A stretch of 64,000 nt of DNA from Faecalibacterium gallinarum (GCF_022180365.1 NZ_BQKV01000098.1:186001-250000), one strand, 5' to 3'; shown: positions 52,350-61,401, counted from the stretch's first letter. Notes: generated by a model not told the origin, from the sequence alone. Numbers and translations are program-made.

Positions 52350-52365
52350 TGTGATATCTTTCACA
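52350..52365. promoter_or_regulatory. CRP/FNR-family-like palindrome
   Basis: TGTGA-N6-TCACA, identical to the CRP consensus half-sites, 96 bp upstream of OYE-type protein 2. A second weaker repeat CACAA-N7-TTGTG lies at 52417-52433. Could be chance. Confidence 0.4.
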
Positions 52366-52491
52366 GATAGCTTAACACATCTTTCGGGAAGAGAAAAACA
52401 GATATATCTTGCGGGACACAACTAAAAATTGTGGTAAACTCCCGATTCTGCCGGGGCGGACAGGGCCGGGATGCTAAGCGCCGCCCAACAA

Positions 52492-52535
52492 AAGGCCCTG
52501 CCCCGCGGTTCCGATGGAAACCACAGGGCAGGGCT
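52492..52535 (-). terminator. Terminator of reductase E
   Basis: On the minus strand AAGCCCTGCCCTGTGGTT pairs with AACCGCGGGGCAGGGCCTT (one mismatch), followed by TTTGTT. The remaining 52255-52491 holds the upstream region of OYE-type protein 2. Confidence 0.82.
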
Positions 52536-52567
52536 TACTTTATCTATTCAGAGGTGCTGCAAGAGAC

Positions 52568-54559
52568 TCAGACGGTCTCGCCCAGGATGGCCTTGACGGC
52601 GTAGCGGCCCTGGGTCATGGTACGGCCCACAGCCACGCCCACGAAGTATTCGGGGTAGTTGCCGCTGAAGAAGCTGCCGGAGCAGTCGCCCACGCAGTAC
52701 AGGCCCTCGATGACCTTGTGGTTCTGGTCGTAGACCTGGCACTTGCGGTTGATCCGCAGACCGTCACAGGTGGTCAGCAGGCTGCCGCCCATAAAGTAAC
52801 CGTAGAAGGGGGGCTCGGTGATGGGGCGCATCCGGTAGGCTTCCTTGCCGAAGTCCTCGTCCACCCCCTTGGCGCACAGCTCGTTGTACCGGTCCACGGT
52901 GGCAACAAGGGTGTCCACGGGCAGGCCCAGCTTTTCGGCCAGCTCCTCGATGGTGTCGGCCTTGAAAGCCAGGCCGGCCTCCACCTGCTGCTCCAGGGCG
53001 GGCATCAGGGCGCCGCCCTTGGCCATATCCACGGCAATCTGTGCACAGCCGTACTGGTCGTAGGCGATGACATTCTCCTCCACCTTGCAGTCCATGATGG
53101 CTGCGTAGACGCCATCGGTCTGGAGGGAGGCGGCATAGTTCAGGAAATCGTAGGGGCAGCTCTCGTTGGCGAACCGCAGGCCCTCCTTGTTGACCTTCAG
53201 GTGGGGCTGGGTGCCCAGGTTGAACTGGCCGACGGTACCGGGGAAGGCCAGGTTGCCGTTCTCATCCTCCACATAGCCTGCTTTGACGCCGGGGGCCACA
53301 ATGCCGCGGTCAAAGATCATGGGAGCGCACTCGGTGTCCCGCTTGGCGCCAGCCCAGATGCCAGCCCGGATGCCCATGCCGGCGTCCGGCCCAAAGTAGC
53401 TGTTGGCGGTGACGCACTCGTTGATGATGGGGGCCAGAGCCTTGACCATCTTGGGGTTGCCGGGGTAACCGCCGGTGGCCAGAATCACGTTCTCAGCGTT
53501 GACCTGGACATAAGCGCCGGTCTCATCCGAGAAGATGGCGCCGGTGACCTTGCCGGAAGCGTCCTGCACCAGCCGCACCAGGGTCATACCGTACTGGATC
53601 TCATAGCCCTTCTCGTTGATGTACTGCTCCAGGAAAGCGTGACGGTCCTTGGCCTCGCTGCCCTCGGGCAGGTCCACGGTGTGCCACAGAGAGGGGACAT
53701 AGTACTCCATGTTGTTGCCGCCCACGTGGGTCTCGGGGGCAATATGAACCGAGGGACGCATGCCCAGGCTCTCCAGATAGGAGACCATCTCGGCGCTGTT
53801 CTGGATCCACATCTTGATGACGTCCATGTCGCACTTGTAGGAGGCGTAGCGGGCCAGCTCGTTGAGCAGACGGTCCTTCTGGATGGTCACGCCGGCGGCC
53901 TTCTGGGCGTCGGTGTCCACCGCGCCGATCCAGTGGCGGGTGTCGCCCATGGTCTGGTTCTGCTCGCAGACAATAAAGTCCATCCCGGCGTCGGCGGCCG
54001 TGACAGCGGCCATCATGCCGCCGTTGCCTGCGCCGATGATCAGCAGCTCGGTGTCCTGGGTGGCGCTGATCTGGGAGGCGTCGATCTCAGGGGCTTCGCC
54101 CAGCCAGTCATCGCCGGTGTCGCCGGCGTTCTCGTTGAGGGCCACAGCCTTGCCCTGGGCCTGCTGAATGCAGTTGTTGGCGGCCTTGCGGACGGCGGGC
54201 AGGGTGATGTCGGCGGTGGCCGTGGTGGTGGCGTCCACTGACTGATCGCTGACGATCAGAGAGGCCAGCTCCTCGGCGGCCTTGGTGCCGATCTCGGGGG
54301 TCTCGCCGGCGGCATTGACGGAGCAGGCGGTGATGGAGCTCTCGTCGAAGGTCATCTCCACCGTGATGTAGCTGGAATAGCCCTTGACGGTGGCAGTGTA
54401 GGTGCCCGGGGTGTAGCTGCCGGCAGCGGCTGCGCTGCTGGAAGCGGCGGTGGAACTGGAGGCAGAGCCGCAGGCTGCCAGGCTGGTAGCGGCCAGGCCC
54501 AGGGCGCCTACAGCGGCCCCCCGCAGGAAATCACGGCGTGCAATGTAGGTTTTGCGCAT
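52568..54559 (-). CDS. Reductase E: Tat-exported fumarate-reductase-like lipoprotein with altered flavinylation site
   Basis: A 663-residue flavoprotein. Twin Arg in ARRDFLR (residues 7-13), lipobox LAAC (Cys30), Ser/Ala linker. The FMN_bind domain (~48-130) has DATTTAT (109-115) where paralogues have DGVTGAT at the same numbers; Asp109, Thr112, Ala114 and acceptor Thr115 remain, Gly113 is Thr. The next residues are also divergent. Linker DDWLGEAPEI leads into the FAD domain (IIGAGNGG). The C-terminal active site (LTTCDGLRIN, GDCSGSFFSGNYPEY) matches reductase D. Divergent from the LysR at 54732 across a palindrome-bearing region. Confidence 0.92.
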   Translation of the reverse strand: MRKTYIARRDFLRGAAVGALGLAATSLAACGSASSSTAASSSAAAAGSYTPGTYTATVKGYSSYITVEMTFDESSITACSVNAAGETPEIGTKAAEELASLIVSDQSVDATTTATADITLPAVRKAANNCIQQAQGKAVALNENAGDTGDDWLGEAPEIDASQISATQDTELLIIGAGNGGMMAAVTAADAGMDFIVCEQNQTMGDTRHWIGAVDTDAQKAAGVTIQKDRLLNELARYASYKCDMDVIKMWIQNSAEMVSYLESLGMRPSVHIAPETHVGGNNMEYYVPSLWHTVDLPEGSEAKDRHAFLEQYINEKGYEIQYGMTLVRLVQDASGKVTGAIFSDETGAYVQVNAENVILATGGYPGNPKMVKALAPIINECVTANSYFGPDAGMGIRAGIWAGAKRDTECAPMIFDRGIVAPGVKAGYVEDENGNLAFPGTVGQFNLGTQPHLKVNKEGLRFANESCPYDFLNYAASLQTDGVYAAIMDCKVEENVIAYDQYGCAQIAVDMAKGGALMPALEQQVEAGLAFKADTIEELAEKLGLPVDTLVATVDRYNELCAKGVDEDFGKEAYRMRPITEPPFYGYFMGGSLLTTCDGLRINRKCQVYDQNHKVIEGLYCVGDCSGSFFSGNYPEYFVGVAVGRTMTQGRYAVKAILGETV

Positions 54560-54603
54560 GATAACGATCCTTCCTTTTCTTTCTTTGTGTGTGTTCTCTC
54601 TCG

Positions 54604-54632
54604 GATTGCAGGTTGTGAAAAAAGCTGCAATC
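54604..54632. promoter_or_regulatory. Operator between reductase E and its LysR gene
   Basis: GATTGCAG (54604-54611) and CTGCAATC (54625-54632), perfect inverted repeat with 13-bp spacer in the divergent gap. Confidence 0.65.
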
Positions 54633-54661
54633 TTGCTGCCCTCATTATGGCACGGTTCGGC

Positions 54662-54690
54662 TTGTAAGAGAAGCGCAGAATTGTTATAAT
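54662..54690 (+). promoter_or_regulatory. Predicted promoter of the LysR gene
   Basis: TTGTAA (54662-54667), 17-bp spacer, TATAAT (54685-54690) with extended -10 TG. Confidence 0.7.
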
Positions 54691-54731
54691 GGCTATTAGG
54701 AATACCTTAAAACCAAAGGGGATAAAAGAGG

Positions 54732-55640
54732 ATGTACAAACGGCAGCTGGAAACATTTTTGCAGGTGGCCCGGCTGGGCAGTTTTTCCAAAGCAGCGCAG
54801 GCACTCTATATCACCCCCAGCGCGGTGATCCAGCAGGTGAACCATCTGGAAGAAGATTTCGGGGCCCAGCTTCTGGTTCGAACCACCCATGGGGTAAAGC
54901 TCACTCCAGCGGGCCAGCTGGTGTATCAGGAGGGCCAGGAGATGGTCCGGCGCAGCCAGGCGCTGCGGGCCCGGCTGGCGGAGTTGTCCCACCCGTCGGT
55001 GCTGACCATCGGCACAGGGTTTCTCTCCCAGCCCCAGTTGTTTCCGGAGCTCTGGGCCGAATACTGGGACGGGAAACCCGCGGTGCCCACCCGGTTTGTC
55101 ATGATGGACCTGGCCCCCCAGGAGGGGGAAGAGATTGCCATTCTGGAAACCGTAATGTTTGGCTGCAAGCCGCCTTTGGGGGCCGAGCCCCTTCCTCTGT
55201 GCGAGGTGCCTCTTTGCCTGGCGGCGCCGCCGGATCATCCTCTGGCAGGCCGCAAATGTTTGACCTGTGAGGATTTGCGGGGGGTTCAGGTGGTTACGGT
55301 TCGCCTGGAGTCCATGCACGAACAGCTCAGCCGGCTGGGCGAGGATCTGCACAGCTGGGGGGCAGAGGTGATTTTGGTGGATCAATACACCACCGCTGTT
55401 TTTAATACCTGCCGGGTGAACGGATATCTGCTGCAAATTCCCGCCTGCTGGGACGCCCTCTGCATTGGGATGAAAGCCATTCCCTGTGCGTGGGATTATA
55501 AACTGCCTTATGGCTTTTACTACCGGCAGCAGTGGCTCCCCGCCGGGGCAGAGGGCTTTTTGGAGGATCTGCGGGCCCGGGCAAAGAGCGGGAAGCTCCC
55601 GCTGGGAAACCTGTTTTCCCAGGCGAAATTTCAGGGATAA
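54732..55640 (+). CDS. LysR family transcriptional regulator next to reductase E
   Basis: A 302-residue LysR-like protein: winged helix (YKRQLETFLQVARLGSFSKA, YITPSAVIQQVNHLEEDFG; the motif is LxxTPSAV rather than SQPAL), effector domain from ~90 with a Cys-rich middle. Divergent from reductase E with a palindrome between, so it probably controls that gene. Confidence 0.9.
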   Translation: MYKRQLETFLQVARLGSFSKAAQALYITPSAVIQQVNHLEEDFGAQLLVRTTHGVKLTPAGQLVYQEGQEMVRRSQALRARLAELSHPSVLTIGTGFLSQPQLFPELWAEYWDGKPAVPTRFVMMDLAPQEGEEIAILETVMFGCKPPLGAEPLPLCEVPLCLAAPPDHPLAGRKCLTCEDLRGVQVVTVRLESMHEQLSRLGEDLHSWGAEVILVDQYTTAVFNTCRVNGYLLQIPACWDALCIGMKAIPCAWDYKLPYGFYYRQQWLPAGAEGFLEDLRARAKSGKLPLGNLFSQAKFQG

Positions 55641-55705
55641 TGCGGCTTGTTCCGGCAGGGCTTACAGTAAAATTACAAAACTTCTCGTTGTTTTCAAGTA
55701 TGATG

Positions 55706-55734
55706 TTGACAACTCTGCCTGAACGCGGTACCAT
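55706..55734 (+). promoter_or_regulatory. Predicted promoter of the DNA-damage operon
   Basis: TTGACA (55706-55711), 17-bp spacer, TACCAT (55729-55734). No clear LexA box was found nearby. Confidence 0.6.
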
Positions 55735-55793
55735 AAGGATAGCAAGCTATGATTGGGCAGCTTTGTACTGCGTTCTGGGAAAGGGGATCTCTT

Positions 55794-56111
55794 ATGGAAT
55801 CGAAGCATCTCCGGGCTGAGTCCAGCCTGCGGCGCGCCCGCACCGAGAGAGTTTATGTCAAGGTGATTTCTGAGTTTGACGCCACCGGGTATATGCAGCC
55901 GTTGTCCATTACCTGGGCGGATGGCCGGACCTTTCCCATTGAGAGGGTGCGGGACTTTCGCCCGGCGGGGATGGCCGGCAGCGACCTGGCCGGGGACTGC
56001 TTTACCGTGTTGATCCAGGGGCAGGAGAAGCTTTTATTCTTTGAGCACGTAGACTCCCGGTTCACCGGCCGGCTGGGGCGGTGGTTTGTGGAAAAAACGG
56101 TCACCCGGTAA
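55794..56111 (+). CDS. Small protein preceding the Y-family polymerase
   Basis: A 105-residue protein without signal or helices. The core RVYVKVISEFDATGYMQPLS, then WADGRTFPIERVRDFRPA and WFVEK looks like a small beta-rich domain that repeatedly precedes Y-family polymerase genes in Clostridia (recalled pattern). GAAAGGGGA before ATG 55794 excludes the 15-residue longer start. It leads the polymerase by 18 bp. Possibly a polymerase accessory factor. Confidence 0.75.
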   Translation: MESKHLRAESSLRRARTERVYVKVISEFDATGYMQPLSITWADGRTFPIERVRDFRPAGMAGSDLAGDCFTVLIQGQEKLLFFEHVDSRFTGRLGRWFVEKTVTR

Positions 56112-56129
56112 AGATAAGGGGGATGGAGG

Positions 56130-57608
56130 ATGCCAAGACAGCGCGCCTACCTTGCCATTGATCTGAAATCCTATTATGCCTCGGCCGAGTGTGCGGCGCG
56201 GGGCCTGGACCCGCTGACCACCAATTTGGTGGTGGCCGACGCCAGCCGCACCGAAAAAACCATCTGTCTGGCGGTTTCGCCCTCTTTAAAGGCCCTGGGC
56301 ATCCCGGGCCGGGCCCGGCTGTTTGAGGTGATACAGAAGGTCCGCCAGGCCAATGCCGCCCGGCTCCGGGCCGCCATCCAAAACCGCACCGCGGTTCGCC
56401 GGGAGGGCAAACTCTGTCTCTCGGCTCCTTCCTACGATGCGGCAGCGCTGGATAAAGACGGTTCCCTGGAGATTGCCTATCTGGTGGCCCCGCCCCGGAT
56501 GGCCTATTACGAAAAGGTGTCCCGGCAGATTTACGGGATCTATCTCAAATACATCGCGCCGGAGGATATCCTGGTGTATTCCATCGACGAGGTATTCATC
56601 GACGCTACGCCCTACCTGGACCACTACAAGATGACGGCCCACGACCTGGCCAAAACCATGATCCGGGAGGTGCTCTATACCACCGGCATCACCGCCACAG
56701 CGGGCATTGGGACCAATCTCTATCTGTCCAAACTGGCGATGGATATTACCGCCAAACACGCTGCCCCGGACAAAGACGGCGTGCGGATTGCAGAATTGGA
56801 TGAAGAGTCCTACCGGTATCTGCTCTGGGATCACACACCTCTGACCGACTTTTGGCAGGTGGGGCCGGGCACGGTGCGGCGGCTGGCGAAACATGGCATC
56901 CATACCATGGGGGAGCTGGCCCGGGCCAGCATCCGGTATGAAGATATGCTGTATCAGGAATTTGGGGTCAATGCGGAAATTCTGATCGATCACGCCTGGG
57001 GGCTGGAGCCCTGCGGCATGAAAGAGATCAACGCCTACCGGCCCGAAACCAACAGCCTGTGCGAGGGGCAGGTGTTGTCCTGTCCCTACCCCTACGAAAA
57101 AGCCCGGATTGTGGTTCAGGAGATGGTGGACAGCATGGTCTATCAGCTCACCGACAAAGGGCTTGTGACCGACGGCCTGACTCTGGACATCGGCTATGAC
57201 CGGGAAAACTGCGACAAAGGGGGCTACCGGGGCCCGGTCCACATTGACCATTATGGACGGACGGTCCCCAAAGGGGCCCACGGCAGCGCCCGGCTGGACA
57301 CCCCCACCAATTTGGGCAGCCGGTTGAGCGGAGCGGTGATGAAACTGTTTGATCAGATCGTCAATCGAAGGCTGACGGTCCGGCGGCTCACCCTGACAGC
57401 CAACCGGGTGGTAAAGGACCAGGGAATTTTTCAAACCGATTTTTTCACCGATACCATGAAACTGGAAAAGGAGAAAAATCTGCAGGAAACCATGCTGGAA
57501 CTGAAAAAGAAGTTTGGCAAGAATGCTGTTTTAAAGGGAACCAATTATCTGGATGGTGCCACCATGCGGGACCGGAACGGCCGGATTGGCGGCCACAAAG
57601 CGGAGTGA
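56130..57608 (+). CDS. Y-family DNA polymerase (UmuC/DinB-like)
   Basis: A 492-residue translesion polymerase. Palm acidic residues are visible as Asp11 (LAIDLKSYYASAE) and Asp153-Glu154 (YSIDEVFIDAT); the finger region and helix-hairpin-helix (GPGTVRRLAKHGIHTMGELA) follow, then little-finger domain. It corresponds to the Gram-positive UvrX/UmuC-like subgroup. It is error-prone and used at damaged DNA. GGAGG precedes ATG 56130. No LexA-like SOS box was identified. Confidence 0.94.
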   Translation: MPRQRAYLAIDLKSYYASAECAARGLDPLTTNLVVADASRTEKTICLAVSPSLKALGIPGRARLFEVIQKVRQANAARLRAAIQNRTAVRREGKLCLSAPSYDAAALDKDGSLEIAYLVAPPRMAYYEKVSRQIYGIYLKYIAPEDILVYSIDEVFIDATPYLDHYKMTAHDLAKTMIREVLYTTGITATAGIGTNLYLSKLAMDITAKHAAPDKDGVRIAELDEESYRYLLWDHTPLTDFWQVGPGTVRRLAKHGIHTMGELARASIRYEDMLYQEFGVNAEILIDHAWGLEPCGMKEINAYRPETNSLCEGQVLSCPYPYEKARIVVQEMVDSMVYQLTDKGLVTDGLTLDIGYDRENCDKGGYRGPVHIDHYGRTVPKGAHGSARLDTPTNLGSRLSGAVMKLFDQIVNRRLTVRRLTLTANRVVKDQGIFQTDFFTDTMKLEKEKNLQETMLELKKKFGKNAVLKGTNYLDGATMRDRNGRIGGHKAE

Positions 57609-57620
57609 GGAGGGGAGAAA

Positions 57621-57863
57621 ATGACCGATGCCAAGGATACCCCCGAAGGACGGGTGGTGGCGGAAAAATACGGGGACATTTTGTCCCTCGACCGGCCCGA
57701 ACCCTCCCGAAAACATCCCCGGATGGCACTGGGCAACCGGGCCAAAATCTTCAGTCCCTTTGCGGCGCTGCGGGGCTTTGATGAAGAACTCTCCCGGGAG
57801 CGCAGCGAGGCAATCGCCCGGAAAGAAGACACCCCCACCGGCGAGGATTGGGAGGGCGTATGA
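57621..57863 (+). CDS. Small YolD-like protein after the polymerase
   Basis: An 80-residue, charged, soluble protein with HPRMALGNRAKIFSPFAALR near the middle. This region resembles small proteins (YolD-like, often unnamed) encoded next to Y-family polymerases in Bacillota. AGGAGGGGAG precedes ATG 57621, 12 bp after the polymerase. Family placement is tentative. Confidence 0.7.
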   Translation: MTDAKDTPEGRVVAEKYGDILSLDRPEPSRKHPRMALGNRAKIFSPFAALRGFDEELSRERSEAIARKEDTPTGEDWEGV

Positions 57864-57899
57864 ACCCCAAAACCAAGTTTTAAGGAAAGGAATTGCCAT

Positions 57900-58565
57900 T
57901 TGAAATATCGAGAAATTACCGAGGGAACTTTTCTCTCCCGCCCCAACCGATTTGTGGCTCGGGTGCGGATCGAGGGCAGGGAGGAGACCGTGCATGTAAA
58001 AAACACCGGCCGGTGCAAGGAGCTTTTGCTGCCCGGGGCAGCAGTGCGCCTGGAAACGGCAGACCAGCCGGCCCGCAAGACAAAATACGACCTGGTGGCG
58101 GTCCATAAACCGGGCCTTGGCTGGGTCAACCTGGACAGCCAGGCCCCCAATAAGGTGGTGGGGGAATGGCTCAAAACCCAGGGCTTCGACCGCATCCAGC
58201 CGGAGTTCCCCTATGGAAACTCTCGGATTGACTTCGCCATGGAAAAGGCGGGCCAGCCCTACCTGTTGGAGGTTAAGGGCTGTACCCTGGAAATCAATGG
58301 TGTGGGCTATTTTCCCGACGCCCCCACCCAGCGAGGGGTCAAGCATCTGCGGGAGCTGATTTGGGCCCAGCAGGCAGGTTATCAATGCGGGGTGGCCTTT
58401 GTGGTCCAGATGGAAGGGGTCACCGAGGTTCGCCCCAATCTGGCCACTCAGCCGGAATTCGGCCGGGCCTGGGCCGAGGCAAAGGCCGCCGGGGTGAAAA
58501 TCTTCTTTTTGCTTTGCCGGGTGGGACGGAATTCTCTGGAAATCGTGGACCAGAGAGAGGGCTGA
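57900..58565 (+). CDS. sfsA: SfsA family DNA/RNA nuclease-like protein
   Basis: A 221-residue protein with OB-like N-terminus (FVARVRIEGREETVHVKNTG, then RCKELLLPGAAV) and nuclease core: SRIDFAMEKAGQPYLLEVKG (Asp and Glu-x-Lys of a PD-ExK site) and the FPDAPTQRGVKHLREL signature. The start is TTG 57900 with AAGGAAAGG upstream. E. coli SfsA was first linked to maltose regulation and later to endonuclease activity. In this operon a repair-related role is plausible. Confidence 0.93.
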   Translation: MKYREITEGTFLSRPNRFVARVRIEGREETVHVKNTGRCKELLLPGAAVRLETADQPARKTKYDLVAVHKPGLGWVNLDSQAPNKVVGEWLKTQGFDRIQPEFPYGNSRIDFAMEKAGQPYLLEVKGCTLEINGVGYFPDAPTQRGVKHLRELIWAQQAGYQCGVAFVVQMEGVTEVRPNLATQPEFGRAWAEAKAAGVKIFFLLCRVGRNSLEIVDQREG

Positions 58566-58618
58566 CCCCCTGCAAAATGCCGATAAAATCATCCAAAGAA
58601 GGAAACGGAGGGCAGAGA

Positions 58619-61126
58619 ATGGCGGACCATATCGAAATCCGCGGCGCGCGGGTGCATAATCTGAAAAACATTGACCTGGATCTCCCCTTGGGGAAACTGG
58701 TGGGGATCGCGGGGGTCTCCGGCTCGGGAAAATCCTCCCTGGCGCTGGGGATTCTGTACGCCGAGGGTTCCCGCCGGTATCTGGAGGCCCTCTCCGCCTA
58801 CACCCGCCGGCGGCTGACCCAGGCGGCAGAGGCGAATGTGGACCGGGTGGAGTATATCCCGGCGGCCCTGGCTCTCCACCAGCGGCCCGCCGTCCCTGGG
58901 ATCCGCAGTACCTTTGGCACCTCCACCGAGCTGCTGAACCCGCTTCGGCTGATGTTCTCCCGGCTGGGGAGTCACCGCTGCCCCAACGGGCACCTGACCC
59001 CGCCCTCCATGAACAACGCGGCGGGCAAACCCCTGGTCTGCCCGGAGTGCGGCGCGTCCTTTGAGGGGCCCAGCGCCGAGAGCTTTTCCTTTAACAGCGA
59101 GGGGGCCTGCGAAACCTGCGGCGGCACCGGGGTGGTGCGGGCCGTGGATGAAACTACCCTGGTGCCGGACGAGTCCCTGACCATCGACCAGGGGGCAGTG
59201 GCCCCCTGGAACTCTCTGATGTGGTCCCTGATGACCGATGTCTGTCGGGCCATGGGGGTCCGCACCGACGTGCCTTTCTCCCAGCTGACAGAGGCCGAGC
59301 GGGAGATCGTCTTTCACGGGCCCGCCGAAAAGAAGCATATCTTCTACCGGCCCAAGAATGGCGCCTCGGCAGGGGAGCTGGATTTTACCTATTTCAACGC
59401 CGTCTATACGGTGGAAAATGCCCTGGCCAAGGTGAAGGACGACAAGGGCATGAAACGGGTGGAGCGATTCTTGAAGCAGTCTCCCTGCCCGGACTGCGGA
59501 GGCACCCGGCTGAACGACCGGGCCCGGTCTACGCTGCTCTGCGGGAAAACCCTGGCCGAGGTTACCGCCATGACCCTGGACGAGCTGATCCCTTGGGTAG
59601 AGGCGGTGCCTGCGGCGATGCCGGAGCCTATGCGGGAGATGGCAGCCAGCATCTGCGGCCAGTTCCTCCACACCGCCGGGCGGCTGATGGATCTGGGGCT
59701 GGGGTACCTGTCCCTGGACCGTGCGGGGGCCACCCTCTCCACCGGCGAGCGGCAGCGGGTTCAGCTGGCCCGGGCCGTGCGCAGCCGGACCACCGGTATT
59801 CTCTATGTGCTGGATGAACCCTCTATTGGACTGCATCCTTCCAATGTGGACGGTCTGCTGGGGGTGGTGGAGGATTTGCTGGCCCACGGCAACTCGGTGG
59901 TTCTGGTGGACCATGATGTGCGGGTGCTGAAAGCTGCCGACTGGATTGTCGAAATGGGGCCGGGGGCAGGGGAATACGGCGGCCGTGTGCTGGCCCAAGG
60001 AACGGTGGAACAGGTGAGTCGGACCCCGGGCTCCCTGATCGCCGGATTCCTGGCAGGCAGAGAACAGATCATCACCCGGCCCCAAGCAGATGCCGGGACG
60101 CTGTTTCAACAGGGGCGGATTTCCCTCTCCACCCGGCCGCTGCACACCGTTCAGGCGCTGGATCTTTCGCTGCCGAAAGGGCGGTTGGTGGCGGTGACCG
60201 GGGTATCCGGCTCGGGTAAAACCACCCTGATCCTGGAAAGCCTCATCCCTGCCCTGAAAGCGAAAATCGCGGGGGCCCCGCTGCCTGCACACATTCGGAG
60301 CATAGAGGCCCCCGGGGTAGAGCGGATTGAACTCATCGACGCTACCCCCATAGGGGTGAATGTCCGTTCCACCGTGGCCACATACAGCGGGTTGTTGGAT
60401 GAGCTGCGGCGGCTGTATGCCGCCTCCCCAGAGGCCCGGGAACAGGGCTATAAGGCGGGGGACTTCTCCTATAATACCGGTTCTCTCCGGTGCCCCGGGT
60501 GCGACGGCACGGGCCAGATTACCCTGGACGTCCAGTTTTTGCCGGATGTAGAGATTGTCTGCCCCGACTGCGGCGGCTGCCGCTATGGCAAACCGGCCCG
60601 GAAGATCCGCTGGTACCCCCAAAAAGGCGGAGAAGGGGAGGCGGGAATCTCCCTGCCGGAACTGATGGGAATGACCGTGAAACAAGCCCTGGAACGGCTG
60701 GCGGGCGCCAAAAAGGCGGCCGAAAAGCTGCGGGTTCTGGACAGCCTGGGCCTCGGGTATCTGACCCTGGGGGAGGCTACCCCCGCCCTCTCCGGCGGCG
60801 AGGCCCAGCGGCTCAAACTGGCAGCCGAGATGGGCCGGGCCCAGGATAATGCGGTTTTTATATTTGACGAGCCCACCATCGGCCTCCATCCACTGGATGT
60901 GCGGGTGCTTTTGGAAGTGTTCCAGCGGCTGATCGCGGCCGGGGCCACTGTGGTGGTCATCGAGCACGACCTGGATATGATCGCAAACGCCGATTATGTG
61001 GTGGATATGGGCCCCGGCGGAGGCAAGGCCGGCGGCCGAATTGTGGCGGCGGGCACTCCCGCCCAGGTGGCAGAGAACCCCGCCAGTCTCACCGGCGCCT
61101 ATCTGAAAGAGTATCTGAGGGACTAA
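58619..61126 (+). CDS. UvrA-like ABC ATPase (class II, UvrB-binding domain absent)
   Basis: An 835-residue UvrA paralogue; canonical UvrA is ~940. Two ABC modules: Walker A GVSGSGKSS (32-40) with signature LSTGERQRVQ, and GVSGSGKTT with LSGGEAQRLKL. Zinc-binding pairs CPECG/CETCGG, CPDCGG, CPGCDG/CPDCGG are present. After RLGSHRC the chain jumps to the zinc region, omitting the ~115-residue UvrB-binding segment. Such proteins (UvrA2/DrrC-like) are associated with resistance to DNA-intercalating drugs rather than standard excision repair. ATG 58619 follows a GGAGGG; the longer frame overlaps sfsA. Confidence 0.9.
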   Translation: MADHIEIRGARVHNLKNIDLDLPLGKLVGIAGVSGSGKSSLALGILYAEGSRRYLEALSAYTRRRLTQAAEANVDRVEYIPAALALHQRPAVPGIRSTFGTSTELLNPLRLMFSRLGSHRCPNGHLTPPSMNNAAGKPLVCPECGASFEGPSAESFSFNSEGACETCGGTGVVRAVDETTLVPDESLTIDQGAVAPWNSLMWSLMTDVCRAMGVRTDVPFSQLTEAEREIVFHGPAEKKHIFYRPKNGASAGELDFTYFNAVYTVENALAKVKDDKGMKRVERFLKQSPCPDCGGTRLNDRARSTLLCGKTLAEVTAMTLDELIPWVEAVPAAMPEPMREMAASICGQFLHTAGRLMDLGLGYLSLDRAGATLSTGERQRVQLARAVRSRTTGILYVLDEPSIGLHPSNVDGLLGVVEDLLAHGNSVVLVDHDVRVLKAADWIVEMGPGAGEYGGRVLAQGTVEQVSRTPGSLIAGFLAGREQIITRPQADAGTLFQQGRISLSTRPLHTVQALDLSLPKGRLVAVTGVSGSGKTTLILESLIPALKAKIAGAPLPAHIRSIEAPGVERIELIDATPIGVNVRSTVATYSGLLDELRRLYAASPEAREQGYKAGDFSYNTGSLRCPGCDGTGQITLDVQFLPDVEIVCPDCGGCRYGKPARKIRWYPQKGGEGEAGISLPELMGMTVKQALERLAGAKKAAEKLRVLDSLGLGYLTLGEATPALSGGEAQRLKLAAEMGRAQDNAVFIFDEPTIGLHPLDVRVLLEVFQRLIAAGATVVVIEHDLDMIANADYVVDMGPGGGKAGGRIVAAGTPAQVAENPASLTGAYLKEYLRD

Positions 61127-61179
61127 CCACCCTTTGCCGGGACTGCCGCTCCGGGCAGACCTTTTACACATAAAATTCA

Positions 61180-61214
61180 CAGCCTCCAGCGGGTTCTCCG
61201 CCGGGGGCTGTTTT
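61180..61214 (+). terminator. Terminator of the DNA-damage operon
   Basis: CAGCCTCCAGCGG pairs with CCGCCGGGGGCTG (two mismatches) and is followed by TTTT. Confidence 0.82.
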
Positions 61215-61401
61215 ATGTTGAGACGTTGATTTTTGGCTTTCAATTTATAAGCACTTGGAGAGCTTTGTGATACTATACAAAAGATAATCCTGCAATTTGA
61301 CATATAATCCATTGAAAAATAGCGAAAATCACTTTATACTGATGGAAAAGTCCGACTTTCCCTGGAAGCCACTCAAACGTACTTCAGAAAGCGAGGCAAT
61401 T

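Noticed and set aside
55640-55794. LexA/SOS box before the polymerase operon
   Set aside because: No CGAAC-N4-GTTCG or GAAC-N4-GTTC palindrome is visible in the interval.
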